Shown in pieces: positions 1 through 8,504 of a DNA stretch of 64,000 nucleotides. The notes beneath the pieces are model-generated. The model made no database searches and was not told the DNA's origin. It saw only the letters and a list, made by a program, of their open reading frames with translations. Source of the stretch: Ectothiorhodospiraceae bacterium (GTDB lineage: Bacteria; Pseudomonadota; Gammaproteobacteria; Nitrococcales; Aquisalimonadaceae); contig JAFIFV010000037.1 of NCBI GenBank assembly GCA_020831845.1, positions 1 to 64,000 of the forward strand. The letters are read 5' to 3'. The stretch's first letter is position 1. Every line of letters starts with the position of its first letter. Both the position numbers and the translations under genes were made by a program.

Positions 1-67
1 TGCGGCCGCCTTCGACCTGCTTGAGCGTCTGGACAATCTGGCTCTCTGTAAACCTGCTCTTGCGCAT
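1..67 (-). mobile_element. IS3-family transposase OrfA, N-terminal fragment at window edge
   Basis: The minus strand from 67 reads MRKSRFTESQIVQTLKQVEG, the typical opening of the helix-turn-helix OrfA of IS3-family transposases, which binds the element ends. An AGGAGG ribosome site lies 7 bases upstream of the ATG. Only about 22 codons are visible; the rest lies outside the window to the left. On the minus strand the segment upstream of the gene (68 to about 127) would hold the element end, and a TGA at 127-125 could be its outermost bases, as IS3 ends often begin with TG. The exact edge is inferred. Confidence 0.8.
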
Positions 68-126
68 CTGGGCCTCCTTGGGCTTAGTTTGCCCGGAGAC
101 CTCTAGTTTGCAATGGACCAATTTTC

Positions 127-408
127 AGGGAAGGCGACACAACTGTTTGGTACCCAAAAGTCGCCAGGGGCTGGTCAATATCAAGAAAATTCAGCTTCCG
201 ATACCAACAGTTTCCCCATCAATATCTCAACGTGAGACTCACTGACCTTATCTTCGACGAACGAGGCGAGAAGCGAGATCAAAGAGTCTACGGTAGCACG
301 CGCGTTCAAGTTGGTGGACCGTTCGGAATTCCTACGGACGTGGCGGAGCGACTGATCAATGATCTTCCGGATTTCGAGGAACACGAATTCGCTGGGCTTA
401 GAGGTTAG
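127..408 (+). pseudogene. 3' remnant of an interrupted gene, unknown function
   Basis: A plus-strand frame stays open from inside the IS end to a TAG at 406-408 and reads as natural protein, for example WYPKVARGWSISRKFSFRY and PTDVAERLINDLPDFEEHEF. It has no plausible start codon before a GTG at 232. The simplest reading is the C-terminal 90 or so residues of a gene cut by the IS3 insertion. An opposite-strand frame at 181-441 exists but starts with GTG and has no ribosome site. I do not recognise the family. Confidence 0.45.
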
Positions 409-547
409 TACTAGCTGGCCATCGGATCGGGAGCCGTACACGAGGAGTGATCCCGCTTTATGCTCTCAAGCTCCAAGTGACACCGCGGTGTTTTCGCGAC
501 GCAACGCTCCTCAGGTGGAGTCAAGCAACTAACTGGACTGATTGATA
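409..547. other. Intergenic, nothing recognised
   Basis: Together with the remnant before it this makes a stretch of about 420 bases without an intact gene. The composition is less GC-rich than the core region that follows. No repeat, RNA gene or convincing promoter was seen. Confidence 0.4.
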
Positions 548-1012
548 ATGTGGCGATTGATCGTGTTCGTCGGCTTGTTCGCCGCAACGTTTCTGGGTGT
601 ATCGATAATCAGAGACAGTCTCTCGCCCAGCGCCCTTGATCAGTTGGAAAATAAGCTGAAGGGAGCGGACTGGGAAGATTGCGCGGTCGCCGCATCAAGG
701 AAACACGATTCACTACTTGAACTGAAAGTAACCGCAGACGGGCTGTCAGTTACCACTGAAATCTATAAGGAATCGCTTCGAAGAGAATCCCCGGAAAACA
801 ACGGGAACGAGTTTCTGGCCGACTCTTTGAACCAACGACAGGACGGGAGCCACTACGCCACGTTCACGAGTCTCGCAATCATCAGCGCGCAACCACATGG
901 CTATCTGCTCCGCGCCAAGACTTGTGAGTTGGCTGATCATGGGCAAAGGGGCGAGGTGCCATCCTGTGCGCTGCCGATGCGGGAAATAGAGTGTCGCTCG
1001 CGTATTCGATGA
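548..1012 (+). CDS. Hypothetical single-pass membrane-anchored protein
   Basis: A 154-residue frame from ATG 548 (a TTG two codons earlier is possible). Residues 2-20 are a hydrophobic stretch, so an uncleaved signal anchor or signal peptide is likely, with the remainder outside the inner membrane. The tail has cysteines around residues 122, 136 and 145 that could pair. No family is recognised. It lies in the less GC-rich stretch next to the IS fragment and has no obvious Shine-Dalgarno site, so it may be acquired DNA. Confidence that it is translated is moderate. Confidence 0.5.
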   Translation: MWRLIVFVGLFAATFLGVSIIRDSLSPSALDQLENKLKGADWEDCAVAASRKHDSLLELKVTADGLSVTTEIYKESLRRESPENNGNEFLADSLNQRQDGSHYATFTSLAIISAQPHGYLLRAKTCELADHGQRGEVPSCALPMREIECRSRIR

Positions 1013-1028
1013 TTATTTCAGCACTTCC

Positions 1029-1802
1029 TTAACCGGTATTTCGCCCCAGTTCCCAGCGCCAGCCTTTTTCATCCAGCGCCTGCTGCAATTCTCTCGCTGC
1101 CTGCGCCACCTCCGCCACGGGGCCACGGAGGCCGAGCTCCAGTTCGAAGTTTGGCGGACACCAGCGCGGCAGGCAGGAGATTTTCAGGGTGGGAAAGCGT
1201 TCCGTGAATACTTCCAGCGTCGGCGTCATCTCGCTCTCGCGGACATCGAACACGGTCATCGTTGTCTCGGTGCGACTGCCACGGGCATGCAGATGGGCAT
1301 AGAGGTGGTCCAGCACCCACTCGATCATCGGCCAGGCCATGTTGGGAAAGCCCGGAACGAAGTGGTGATGACGGAGGCTGAAGCCCGGTATGCGATTCAC
1401 CGGATTCGGGATGATCCGGGCCCCCTGTGGAAACTCCACCATGCGGATACGCTGGGGAGAGCCGCCCGGTCCGAACTGGGCTTCCAGTTCCCGCAGCCCC
1501 TCGGGATGCGCCTCCACCGTCACACCGGCAGCCTCGGCAGCGCACTGGCGGGTGCGATCGTCCGGCGTCCCGCCAATGCCGCCGAAACTGAACACCACGT
1601 CGTTGGTACCCAGCGTTTCCCGGAAGGAACGGGTCAACCGCTCCGGGTCGTCACCCAGGTAGCGCACCCAGGCGAGTTCCAGCCCACGCGCATCCAGTAA
1701 TTCGATGACTCTGGCCAGATGCCGGTCCTGGCGTTTTCCGGACAGGAGTTCATCGCCGATGATGACGGCGCCGAAGCCGTCAGGCTGAAAATCAGTGGGC
1801 AC
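1029..1802 (-). CDS. Molybdopterin-binding domain protein, CinA N-terminal type
   Basis: 257 residues. The start, GAVIIGDELLSGKRQDRH, and the FSFGGIGGTPDD motif near residue 72 are those of the MoCF-biosynthesis (MoaB/MogA-like) fold in CinA N-terminal domains. The deamidase domain of full-length CinA is absent, so this is the stand-alone form often annotated as competence/damage-inducible CinA-like. The exact reaction is not established for this form; a cofactor-related or nucleotide pyrophosphatase role is possible. It sits 17 bases downstream of yigB on the same strand, so co-transcription with yigB-dnaQ is likely. Confidence 0.8.
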   Translation of the reverse strand: MPTDFQPDGFGAVIIGDELLSGKRQDRHLARVIELLDARGLELAWVRYLGDDPERLTRSFRETLGTNDVVFSFGGIGGTPDDRTRQCAAEAAGVTVEAHPEGLRELEAQFGPGGSPQRIRMVEFPQGARIIPNPVNRIPGFSLRHHHFVPGFPNMAWPMIEWVLDHLYAHLHARGSRTETTMTVFDVRESEMTPTLEVFTERFPTLKISCLPRWCPPNFELELGLRGPVAEVAQAARELQQALDEKGWRWELGRNTG

Positions 1803-1819
1803 GGATCGCGGTCCTTTAT

Positions 1820-2518
1820 TCAGTCCTCGGCCAACAGGCCGGGTAATTCGGCCACGGAACGAATCTCGTAGTAATCCACCCGGGGCAGATGATCGGGCCA
1901 GGGCATGCCCGGACGGTTCAGCCAGACGGCGCGCATGCCGAACTGCGCCGCACCAAGCACGTCGGTTTCCGGATCATCCCCCACATGGGCGGTCTGGTGT
2001 GGTGCCAGCCCCAGGCTGTCCACCGCTGCCTGGAACATCCGCGGCGACGGCTTCAGGGCACCGACATGGGCAGCGGAGATGGTGGCGCGGAAATAGTGTC
2101 CCACACCGATCGTGGTGACATCGGCGTTACCGTTGGTGAGCGCCACCATTGGAAAACGGCTGCGGAGCTGCTTCAGGGTGGGGTGCGTCTCCTCGAACAG
2201 CTGGACACGGTTCCGCCCCTCCAGAAACACCGCCAGCGCCTGCTCCGCCGCTTCCGGCCCATAACCACAGGCCTCGGTGGCCAGACGCAGTGTGCGCAGG
2301 CGCAGTTCGCCCAGGTTGTGAACGATATCCGGTTGCTCTCTCAGCACCTGCTTTCTGAAATGCAGCATGGCCTCGCGATCGAAGCGCTCCGTTACCAGCG
2401 GGTAGTTCTCGCGGAAGAACGCTGCCATCCCCGCCTCGGCGCGCTCGATCACCTGATCCAGCGACCACAGCGTCTCGTCCAGATCGAAACTGAGCGCCCG
2501 GACAGGTTGCAGGCTCAT
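1820..2518 (-). CDS. yigB: HAD-superfamily phosphatase, YigB-like
   Basis: 232 residues. HAD motif I is FDLDETLW at residues 10-17, motif II is ALTNGNAD and motif IV is HVGDDPETDVLGA, so the catalytic Asp pair and the metal-binding acidic residues are present. The sequence closely follows E. coli YigB, which dephosphorylates the riboflavin intermediate 5-amino-6-(5-phosphoribitylamino)uracil and FMN. The ATG at 2518 overlaps the dnaQ stop by four bases, so translation is coupled. An in-frame extension further upstream is antisense-like sequence inside dnaQ and is rejected. Confidence 0.85.
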   Translation of the reverse strand: MSLQPVRALSFDLDETLWSLDQVIERAEAGMAAFFRENYPLVTERFDREAMLHFRKQVLREQPDIVHNLGELRLRTLRLATEACGYGPEAAEQALAVFLEGRNRVQLFEETHPTLKQLRSRFPMVALTNGNADVTTIGVGHYFRATISAAHVGALKPSPRMFQAAVDSLGLAPHQTAHVGDDPETDVLGAAQFGMRAVWLNRPGMPWPDHLPRVDYYEIRSVAELPGLLAED

Positions 2519-3249
2519 GACTGCGAATCCTGTTCCAGCCTGCGCCAGAGACAGGTATCCCCGGCGGCCTTGTCCAGACGGTCCAGCCAGGCCTGATGGG
2601 CTTCGGTTTCCGCCGTGGTCGGGCTCACCACGCGCAGGCTCGGCCGGTCGGCGGGCAGACGCCGCGGCCCCTTCACCCGCGGCCCTCCACCGCTGTCCTC
2701 CGATTCCTCGCTGCCCAGCGACAGCGCGCCCTGGCCCCCGGTCATGGCGAGATAGACATCGGCGAGAATCTCGGCGTCCAGCAGAGCGCCGTGGAGTTCG
2801 CGGTGACCGTTGTCGATGTCGTAGCGCTTGCAAAGCGCATCCAGACTGTTGCGCTGCCCGGGGTGCATGCCGCGGGCCATCACCAGCGTGTCGGTGATGG
2901 TGCAGATGTCCGCGACCGGAGGCAGCCCGCGATCGAGCAACTGGAACTCGTAGTTCATGAAGCCCACGTCAAACGGTGCATTGTGAATGACCAGATCGGC
3001 ACCGCGCAGAAAATCCAGCAGCTCATCGGCAATGTCATGGAACCGGGGTTTTCCCCGCAGGAATTCGTCCGTGATGCCGTGCACTTCCATAGCCCCCGGG
3101 TCCACTTCCCGGTCCGGCTGGATGTAGTGATGGAAGGTGCGCCCGGTCTTGCGCCGGTTGACCACTTCCAGGCAACCGATCTCGATGATCCTGTGGCCCT
3201 GGCTGGTCTCCAGGCCGGTGGTTTCGGTGTCCAGTACAATCTGCCGCAT
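2515..3249 (-). CDS. dnaQ: DNA polymerase III epsilon subunit, proofreading exonuclease
   Basis: 244 residues, the family's usual size. It starts MRQIVLDTETTGLET, carrying ExoI with the metal-binding Asp and Glu. ExoII is HNAPFDVGFMNYE and ExoIII is HGALLDAEILADVYL, the DEDDh arrangement of 3'-5' proofreading exonucleases. The C-terminal tail after about residue 180 is the polymerase-binding segment. The start at 3249 matches family N-termini; eight further upstream codons are possible but unsupported. The gene is followed by overlapping yigB and preceded by rnhA, a common gammaproteobacterial neighbourhood. Confidence 0.95.
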   Translation of the reverse strand: MRQIVLDTETTGLETSQGHRIIEIGCLEVVNRRKTGRTFHHYIQPDREVDPGAMEVHGITDEFLRGKPRFHDIADELLDFLRGADLVIHNAPFDVGFMNYEFQLLDRGLPPVADICTITDTLVMARGMHPGQRNSLDALCKRYDIDNGHRELHGALLDAEILADVYLAMTGGQGALSLGSEESEDSGGGPRVKGPRRLPADRPSLRVVSPTTAETEAHQAWLDRLDKAAGDTCLWRRLEQDSQS

Positions 3250-3269
3250 GCTGCCGCTGACTCCTCGCC

Positions 3270-3707
3270 TCAAACTGCCATCTGATCGATGCCCCGGTTG
3301 GCCAGAGCGTCTGCCTGCTCGTTACCCTCGTGCCCGCTATGACCCTTCACCCAGCGCCATTCTACCTGATGACGCTGCACCTGCGCGTCCAGTTCCTGCC
3401 ACAGATCCGCGTTCTTCACCGGTTTGCGGGAGGCGGTTTTCCAGCCACGACGCTTCCAGTTCGGCAGCCACTCGGTCATGCCCTTGCGCACATATTCCGA
3501 ATCGGTGGTGATGACGACCGAGCAAGGGCGCTTCAAGGCCTCCAGCCCGCGTATCGCAGCCAGCAGTTCCATCCTATTATTGGTGGTCAACGGCTCGCCT
3601 CCGCACAGGCTCTTCTCGTGCCCGTTCCATCGGAGCAGCACGCCCCAGCCGCCCGGACCCGGATTGCCGCGACAGGCGCCGTCACTGAAGATTTCCACGC
3701 GCTTCAT
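3270..3707 (-). CDS. rnhA: Ribonuclease HI
   Basis: 145 residues. It cleaves the RNA strand of RNA-DNA hybrids during replication and R-loop removal. The four catalytic carboxylates are visible in [15 protein letters not shown] (residues 7-21), [19 protein letters not shown] and NEQADALAN. The start [10 protein letters not shown] is chosen because 13 upstream in-frame codons are not conserved in the family. It is transcribed away from gloB, from which it is separated by 47 bases, so a shared divergent promoter region is expected there. Confidence 0.95.
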   Translation of the reverse strand: MKRVEIFSDGACRGNPGPGGWGVLLRWNGHEKSLCGGEPLTTNNRMELLAAIRGLEALKRPCSVVITTDSEYVRKGMTEWLPNWKRRGWKTASRKPVKNADLWQELDAQVQRHQVEWRWVKGHSGHEGNEQADALANRGIDQMAV

Positions 3708-3754
3708 GGCAGTATCGATTGACCCTTTCTGAGGAGACGGTAGCATTGGCCAGC

Positions 3755-4525
3755 ATGATACACGTCAAACCGGTACCAGCGTTCAACGACAACTACATCT
3801 GGCTGCTGCATCGCGACGGCGACAAACGCTGCGTGGTGGTGGACCCGGGCGATGCCAGACCTGTGCTCCAGGCCCTGGACGAGCAGGGGCTGGCACTGGA
3901 TGTCATCCTCATCACCCACCACCATCCGGACCACACCGGCGGGCTGGGCGCGCTGCTTGAACACCGTGACGTCCCGGTTTACGGGCCGGCATCGGAGGCG
4001 ATCCGGGGTGTATCACACCCCTTGCGGGAAGGCGACACGATTTTCCTGGACGCCCTCGACCTGGAACTGGGCGTACTGGATGTCCCGGGCCACACGGCCG
4101 GACACATCGCGTTCTACGGCGACAACATGCTGTTCTGCGGCGACACGCTTTTCGCCGGCGGCTGCGGCCGCCTGTTCGAGGGGACGCCCGCGCAGATGCA
4201 TCATTCGCTGGAAAAGCTGGCGGCGCTCCCGGAAAGCACACGCGTCTACTGTGCCCACGAGTACACCCTGGCCAACCTGCGGTTTGCCCTCAAGGTGGAC
4301 CCTGACAACGCCGCGCTGCAGGAACGGCTTCGGCTGGTGGAACACCAGCGCGATTCCGGGGAATGCACGCTTCCTTCGACACTGGAACAGGAACTGAAAA
4401 CCAACCCGTTCCTCCGGTCGGGCGACATAAACGTGAAGCAGCGCGCAGAATCCAAGACGGGACATCGGTTGAATGGTCCGGTGGATGTATTTGCCGCGGT
4501 CCGGGCATGGAAGGACGCGGGATAA
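3755..4525 (+). CDS. gloB: Hydroxyacylglutathione hydrolase (glyoxalase II)
   Basis: 256 residues of the metallo-beta-lactamase fold. It hydrolyses S-lactoylglutathione to lactate and glutathione, the second step of methylglyoxal detoxification. The dinuclear metal site is seen in [11 protein letters not shown] (residues 53-63), the PGHTAGH motif and the [12 protein letters not shown] segment. The C-terminal NPFLR substrate-binding region is intact. ATG 3755 gives the conserved [16 protein letters not shown] start. A TTG at 3746 has a better-placed GAGGAG site and would add three residues. Confidence 0.93.
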   Translation: MIHVKPVPAFNDNYIWLLHRDGDKRCVVVDPGDARPVLQALDEQGLALDVILITHHHPDHTGGLGALLEHRDVPVYGPASEAIRGVSHPLREGDTIFLDALDLELGVLDVPGHTAGHIAFYGDNMLFCGDTLFAGGCGRLFEGTPAQMHHSLEKLAALPESTRVYCAHEYTLANLRFALKVDPDNAALQERLRLVEHQRDSGECTLPSTLEQELKTNPFLRSGDINVKQRAESKTGHRLNGPVDVFAAVRAWKDAG

Positions 4526-4737
4526 TAAGACGCCAGTAACACGCCGGCAGGATGTCGGCTCGCCGGGGCAACGCAGCGCTTGCACAGGATCCGGCCGGAC
4601 GCTCCCACGCGTCCTGATGCACTATTTCGAGCGGGGGGCCCAGCGGGCCAGTACCTTGAAGATCCATTCGCCCCGGAGGTCGGGCGCGATTTTTTGCGTA
4701 TTCGAAAATCGTACGACAGCCGGAGGGAGCCAGAATC

Positions 4738-6354
4738 TTGACTTTCAGGAACTTGCTGCTGATAGCGGTTTCATGCGCCGGCCTGAGCGCCTGCGCCCAG
4801 CTTCCTCTGGGGAGCGATACGGATGAACGCGACGAGCAGACGGGCAAGACCAAGCCCGCCGCGCTCTGGCCCGAGCATCTGGAAGCCCCCCGGGCGTTGA
4901 CGGCAGAGGCACCGCCCGCAGTTGCCGTCGAGCCGTCCCCCTACCCCGATGATCTGTGGGCCCGCATGCGACATGGCTTCGGCATGGAAGCAATGGTCAA
5001 CGAGCGGGTCGCGTCGGAACTCGCCTACTACAGCAGGCATCCGCGCTACATGGACCGTGTTGCCGAACGCGCCACGCCATACCTTTATCACATCGTTTCC
5101 GAACTTGAAGTGCGCGACATGCCCGCGGAACTGGCACTGCTTCCCATCGTTGAGAGCGCCTACCAGCCCTTTGCCTATTCGCACGGGCGTGCCGCAGGGA
5201 TCTGGCAGTTCATTCCCGGCACCGGCCGGCACTTTGGTCTGAAACAGACCTGGTGGTATGACGGACGACGCGACATCATCGCTTCCACTGAAGCGGCCCT
5301 GACCTACCTGGAACGGCTGCACAACATGTTCGACGGCGACTGGGAACTGGCCCTGGCCTCCTATAACGCGGGCGAAGGCACGGTGATGCGGGCGATCCGC
5401 CGCAATGCGCAGGCGGGCAAGCCAACCGATTACTGGAACCTGCCGTTGCCGAGGGAGACTCGCAACTACGTACCGCGCCTACTCGCGCTGCGGGCGCTGA
5501 TCGAGGATCCGCAGCAGTTCAATATCGAACTGGCGAGCATTCCGGACGAGCCCTATCTGGGCGTGGTGGACGCAGGCTCGCAGATTGACCTGGCCCTGGC
5601 TGCCGAGCTGGCCGATCTGGAACTGGATGAATTCTATCTGCTGAACCCCGGCTTCAACCGCTGGGCCACCGACCCGGAAGGCCCGCACACGCTGGCGCTG
5701 CCGCTGGACCGCATCGAAACCTTCGAGGCACGCCTTGCCGAGGTACCTGCCGATGAACGTGTGCGCTTCCAGCGGCACCAGGTACAGTCCGGCGAGACAC
5801 TGAGCCAGATTGCCCGACGCTACGGCACCACCGTCTCGGCGCTGCAGGAAACCAACAATCTGAATGGTCACGTGATCCGGGCCGGTTCGCACCTGCTGGT
5901 CCCGACCTCCAGCCGGCCGGCAGAGCAGTACGCGTTGAGCGCGGACCAGCGCCTGCAGCAGACACAGAACCGCCAGCGCAACGGTCAGCGCATCCAGCAC
6001 ACCGTGCAGCGCGGCGACACGTTCTGGGGGCTGTCGCGGCGGTATGGCGTTGAAGTGCGCCAACTGGCGCAGTGGAACAGCATGGCTCCCGGGGACACGC
6101 TGCGCCCGGGGCAGGAACTGGTGCTCTGGGTAGCGGCGAGCGGCGCCACCCAGCCAGCCAGCGGTTCGCAGATGATGCAGCGGGTGAACTATACCGTCCG
6201 CCAGGGCGATTCCCTGTACCGGATCGCCCAGCGCTTCCGTGTCTCGGTCAACGACCTGCGTCGCTGGAACAACCTGCCGGAAGGTCGTCATCTGCAGCCG
6301 GGCCAGCGGCTGACCCTGCACGTGGACGTTCGCGCCCAGAGCGGGAGCATCTAG
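4738..6354 (+). CDS. mltD: Membrane-bound lytic murein transglycosylase D, lipoprotein with three LysM domains
   Basis: 538 residues. A TTG start at 4738 is supported by a CGGAGGG site 9 bases upstream. The N-terminus is a lipoprotein signal with lipobox LSAC (Cys about residue 19), so the enzyme sits on a membrane leaflet facing the periplasm. The SLT domain (about 95-260) has the catalytic Glu in PIVESAYQPFAYSHGRAAG. Three LysM peptidoglycan-binding repeats start near residues 346, 420 and 484. It cleaves glycan strands to 1,6-anhydromuropeptides during wall turnover. E. coli MltD has two LysM repeats, so this is a longer form. Confidence 0.93.
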   Translation: MTFRNLLLIAVSCAGLSACAQLPLGSDTDERDEQTGKTKPAALWPEHLEAPRALTAEAPPAVAVEPSPYPDDLWARMRHGFGMEAMVNERVASELAYYSRHPRYMDRVAERATPYLYHIVSELEVRDMPAELALLPIVESAYQPFAYSHGRAAGIWQFIPGTGRHFGLKQTWWYDGRRDIIASTEAALTYLERLHNMFDGDWELALASYNAGEGTVMRAIRRNAQAGKPTDYWNLPLPRETRNYVPRLLALRALIEDPQQFNIELASIPDEPYLGVVDAGSQIDLALAAELADLELDEFYLLNPGFNRWATDPEGPHTLALPLDRIETFEARLAEVPADERVRFQRHQVQSGETLSQIARRYGTTVSALQETNNLNGHVIRAGSHLLVPTSSRPAEQYALSADQRLQQTQNRQRNGQRIQHTVQRGDTFWGLSRRYGVEVRQLAQWNSMAPGDTLRPGQELVLWVAASGATQPASGSQMMQRVNYTVRQGDSLYRIAQRFRVSVNDLRRWNNLPEGRHLQPGQRLTLHVDVRAQSGSI

Positions 6355-6360
6355 CGCCGC

Positions 6361-6405
6361 GGCGCCCATCCATGGTGGCTGACAGCGCCGCCATGAATGG
6401 GGGCC
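6361..6405. terminator. Candidate shared transcript-end hairpin between mltD and minE
   Basis: Two 19-base arms (6361-6379 and 6387-6405) pair with three mismatches around a seven-base loop, starting just after the mltD stop and ending before the minE stop. There is no T-run, so this is not a textbook intrinsic terminator. Confidence 0.45.
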
Positions 6406-6423
6406 GCCCGGGTACGGCTTCGA

Positions 6424-6684
6424 TTACTTGCCGCCGTGCTCGGGCAGCGTGATGTTCAACTCCAGGATGTCGTAGTCACCTTCCTTGTCCAACTGGATAT
6501 GGACGGCATCCTGGTCCACCTCCACGTATTTGCGAATAACTTCCAGCAGCTCCTCCTGCAGCGCGGGCAGGTAATCGGGGCCACTCCGCGTAGCCCGTTC
6601 CCGGGCAACCAGTATCTGCAAACGCTCCTTGGCAACCTGAGCGGTCTGCTTGCGCTGGGAGCGGAAATATCCAAGCAGGTTCAT
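6424..6684 (-). CDS. minE: Cell division topological specificity factor MinE
   Basis: 86 residues, the usual size. It drives pole-to-pole oscillation of MinD and so confines the MinCD inhibitor away from midcell. The N-terminal [20 protein letters not shown] is the amphipathic membrane and MinD-contact segment; the remainder ([18 protein letters not shown]) is the dimeric topological-specificity domain. It is the last gene of minC-minD-minE, three bases after minD. Confidence 0.97.
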   Translation of the reverse strand: MNLLGYFRSQRKQTAQVAKERLQILVARERATRSGPDYLPALQEELLEVIRKYVEVDQDAVHIQLDKEGDYDILELNITLPEHGGK

Positions 6685-6687
6685 GTG

Positions 6688-7497
6688 TCAGCTCCCGAAA
6701 AGACGGCCGAACAACCCCTTCTTCTGGGCTTCCAGAAAACGGTGCGGGCGCTCCTCGCCCAGGAACCGGGCCACGGCATCCTGATAGGCCTGCCCTGCAT
6801 CCGTCCCCTCTTCCAGGATCACCGGCACCCCGGCGTTGGAGGCGTTCAGCACCGCCTTGGATTCGGGGATGACGCCCAGCAGGTCAATGCCGAGGATCTC
6901 GCGCACGTCGTCCAGCCCGAGCATCTCGCCCTGCTGCACCCGCTCCGGCGAGTAGCGGGTCAGCAACAGGTGCTCGTGCACCGGTTCCATGCCCTGCTCG
7001 GCCCGCTTGCTCTTGCTGGAGAGTATGCCCAGCACGCGATCGGAATCCCGCACCGAGGACACTTCCGGATTGGTCACGACGATGGCGGCATCCGCGTGAT
7101 ACATGGCCATCAGCGCGCCGCGTTCAATGCCCGCAGGGGAATCGCAGACGATAAAGTCGAATTCCTTGGACAGATCGCCCAGTACGCGCTCCACCCCCTC
7201 GTCGGTCAGCGCATCCTTGTCCCTGGTCTGGGACGCCGCCAGGATGTACAGGTCACTGACCCGCTTGTCCTTGATCAACGCCTGATTCAGCGTCGCTTCC
7301 TGGTTGATGACGTTCACGAAGTCATAAACCACCCGGCGCTCGCAACCCATGATCAGGTCCAGATTGCGCAGGCCGACGTCGAAATCCACAACCACCGTCC
7401 GATGTCCGGCCTTTGCCAGCCCTGTCGCCAGCGCCGCACTGGTCGTGGTCTTGCCCACGCCCCCTTTGCCGGAGGTGACCACAACGATCTTTGCCAC
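6688..7497 (-). CDS. minD: Septum site-determining ATPase MinD
   Basis: 269 residues. The deviant Walker A KGGVGKTT is at residues 10-17, followed by DFDVGLRNLDLIMG and the switch region DSPAGIERGA. The C-terminal amphipathic membrane-targeting helix KKGLFGRLFG is intact. GTG 7497 is chosen because GGAGG lies eight bases upstream and the protein then starts MAKIVVVTSGKGG; five further upstream codons are possible but unlikely. MinD recruits MinC to the membrane and is displaced by MinE. Confidence 0.97.
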   Translation of the reverse strand: MAKIVVVTSGKGGVGKTTTSAALATGLAKAGHRTVVVDFDVGLRNLDLIMGCERRVVYDFVNVINQEATLNQALIKDKRVSDLYILAASQTRDKDALTDEGVERVLGDLSKEFDFIVCDSPAGIERGALMAMYHADAAIVVTNPEVSSVRDSDRVLGILSSKSKRAEQGMEPVHEHLLLTRYSPERVQQGEMLGLDDVREILGIDLLGVIPESKAVLNASNAGVPVILEEGTDAGQAYQDAVARFLGEERPHRFLEAQKKGLFGRLFGS

Positions 7498-7598
7498 TGT
7501 CGCGTCCTCCAAGATGTTCTCGCCTTACCGCCTCACGGCGGCGCCTTGCCTCGACCCACGCCCGGAAACCACGGCCGCGGGAACTGTTCAGTGTTCTC

Positions 7599-8324
7599 TC
7601 ACAGCCTGCGTATGTGCAGGCTGTCCTCCACCAGGCTGACCTGGACCGGACGCCCGAGCAGGCCCTCGTCGAACTGCTCGCTGACACTGTATGTGCCCGC
7701 CACCGAGACCAGTTCCGCCCGGAAGCCCTGGCAGAAGATCCGCGCATTGGCGTCACCGCGGACGCCGGCGAGTGCCCGGCCGTACAATGTGCCGTAGACG
7801 TGTATATGCCCATCCGCCAGCAGTTCGGCTCCGGGGCTGACGGATGACAGTATGATGAGATCGCCCCCCCGTGCATAGAGCTGTTGTCCGGAGCGGACCG
7901 GCTGGGTGACCACCAGGCTTGGGGAACCGTCGGCAGACGGCGCCGGCTGGACATCGGCGGCTTCCTCGCGCTTGCGCCCCCCGTTGCCGGCTGTGTCCGC
8001 CCCACCGCTGAAAACGCCCAGACCAGCGGTTTCTGCGGCCTGGGACCAGCGCTCGTCACCACCCCGGATGCCGACCGGCAGAAACTCCCGCGCCCGCAGC
8101 AGCCCGACCAGGCCGGCCAGATCCAGGTACAGATCGGTATCAGCCACGGCCTCGACATCCAGCACCACGGGCAAATGGCGGAAGAAATCAGGGGCTTCCT
8201 GCATCTTGCGGTCCAGCGCTTCGGCCAGGACTTCTACGGAGGGGTTCAGTAAGCGGAGCATCGTCAGGGTCATCATGCGCCCCTTGAGCTCCAGTGCCGG
8301 CTTGTTGCTCGATGATTGACTCAT
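7599..8324 (-). CDS. minC: Septum formation inhibitor MinC
   Basis: 241 residues. The N-terminal FtsZ-inhibiting domain (about 1-105) is followed by a charged low-complexity linker (GGADTAGNGGRKREE) and the C-terminal beta-helix domain. That domain contains VRSGQQLYARGGDLIILSSV and HIHVYGTLYGRALAG, which bind MinD and dimerise. It is the first gene of minCDE; the 180 bases upstream, shared with the end of htpG, hold its promoter and a strong hairpin. Confidence 0.95.
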   Translation of the reverse strand: MSQSSSNKPALELKGRMMTLTMLRLLNPSVEVLAEALDRKMQEAPDFFRHLPVVLDVEAVADTDLYLDLAGLVGLLRAREFLPVGIRGGDERWSQAAETAGLGVFSGGADTAGNGGRKREEAADVQPAPSADGSPSLVVTQPVRSGQQLYARGGDLIILSSVSPGAELLADGHIHVYGTLYGRALAGVRGDANARIFCQGFRAELVSVAGTYSVSEQFDEGLLGRPVQVSLVEDSLHIRRL

Positions 8325-8442
8325 CCCTGCCTTTGCATGTTGTGTTGCGGGCGGGCTTGCCCGACGTCGAACGCCGGGCGGTACCGCGAGTGCGGCGAAT
8401 GCGCCTTTATAGCGCGCAGGGGGCAGCGGTTCAAGGCGTCGC

Positions 8443-8496
8443 CCGTCAGCGACGATGCCTGATCGCGTCAGAGGGGCGCGGCATCGTCGCTGACGG
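8443..8496. terminator. 17-bp perfect inverted repeat downstream of htpG
   Basis: Arms CCGTCAGCGACGATGCC (8443-8459) and its exact complement (8480-8496) flank a 20-base loop, just after the htpG stop. No T-run follows on either strand, so it may act as a 3' mRNA-stabilising hairpin or Rho-assisted end rather than a classical terminator. Confidence 0.55.
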
Positions 8497-8504
8497 ACGC
8501 AGGT

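Noticed and set aside
181-441. 86-codon minus-strand frame near the IS element
   Set aside because: GTG start without ribosome site; the plus-strand frame here reads more like protein.
6397-7797. 466-codon frame antisense to minD/minE
   Set aside because: High-GC shadow of two certain genes.
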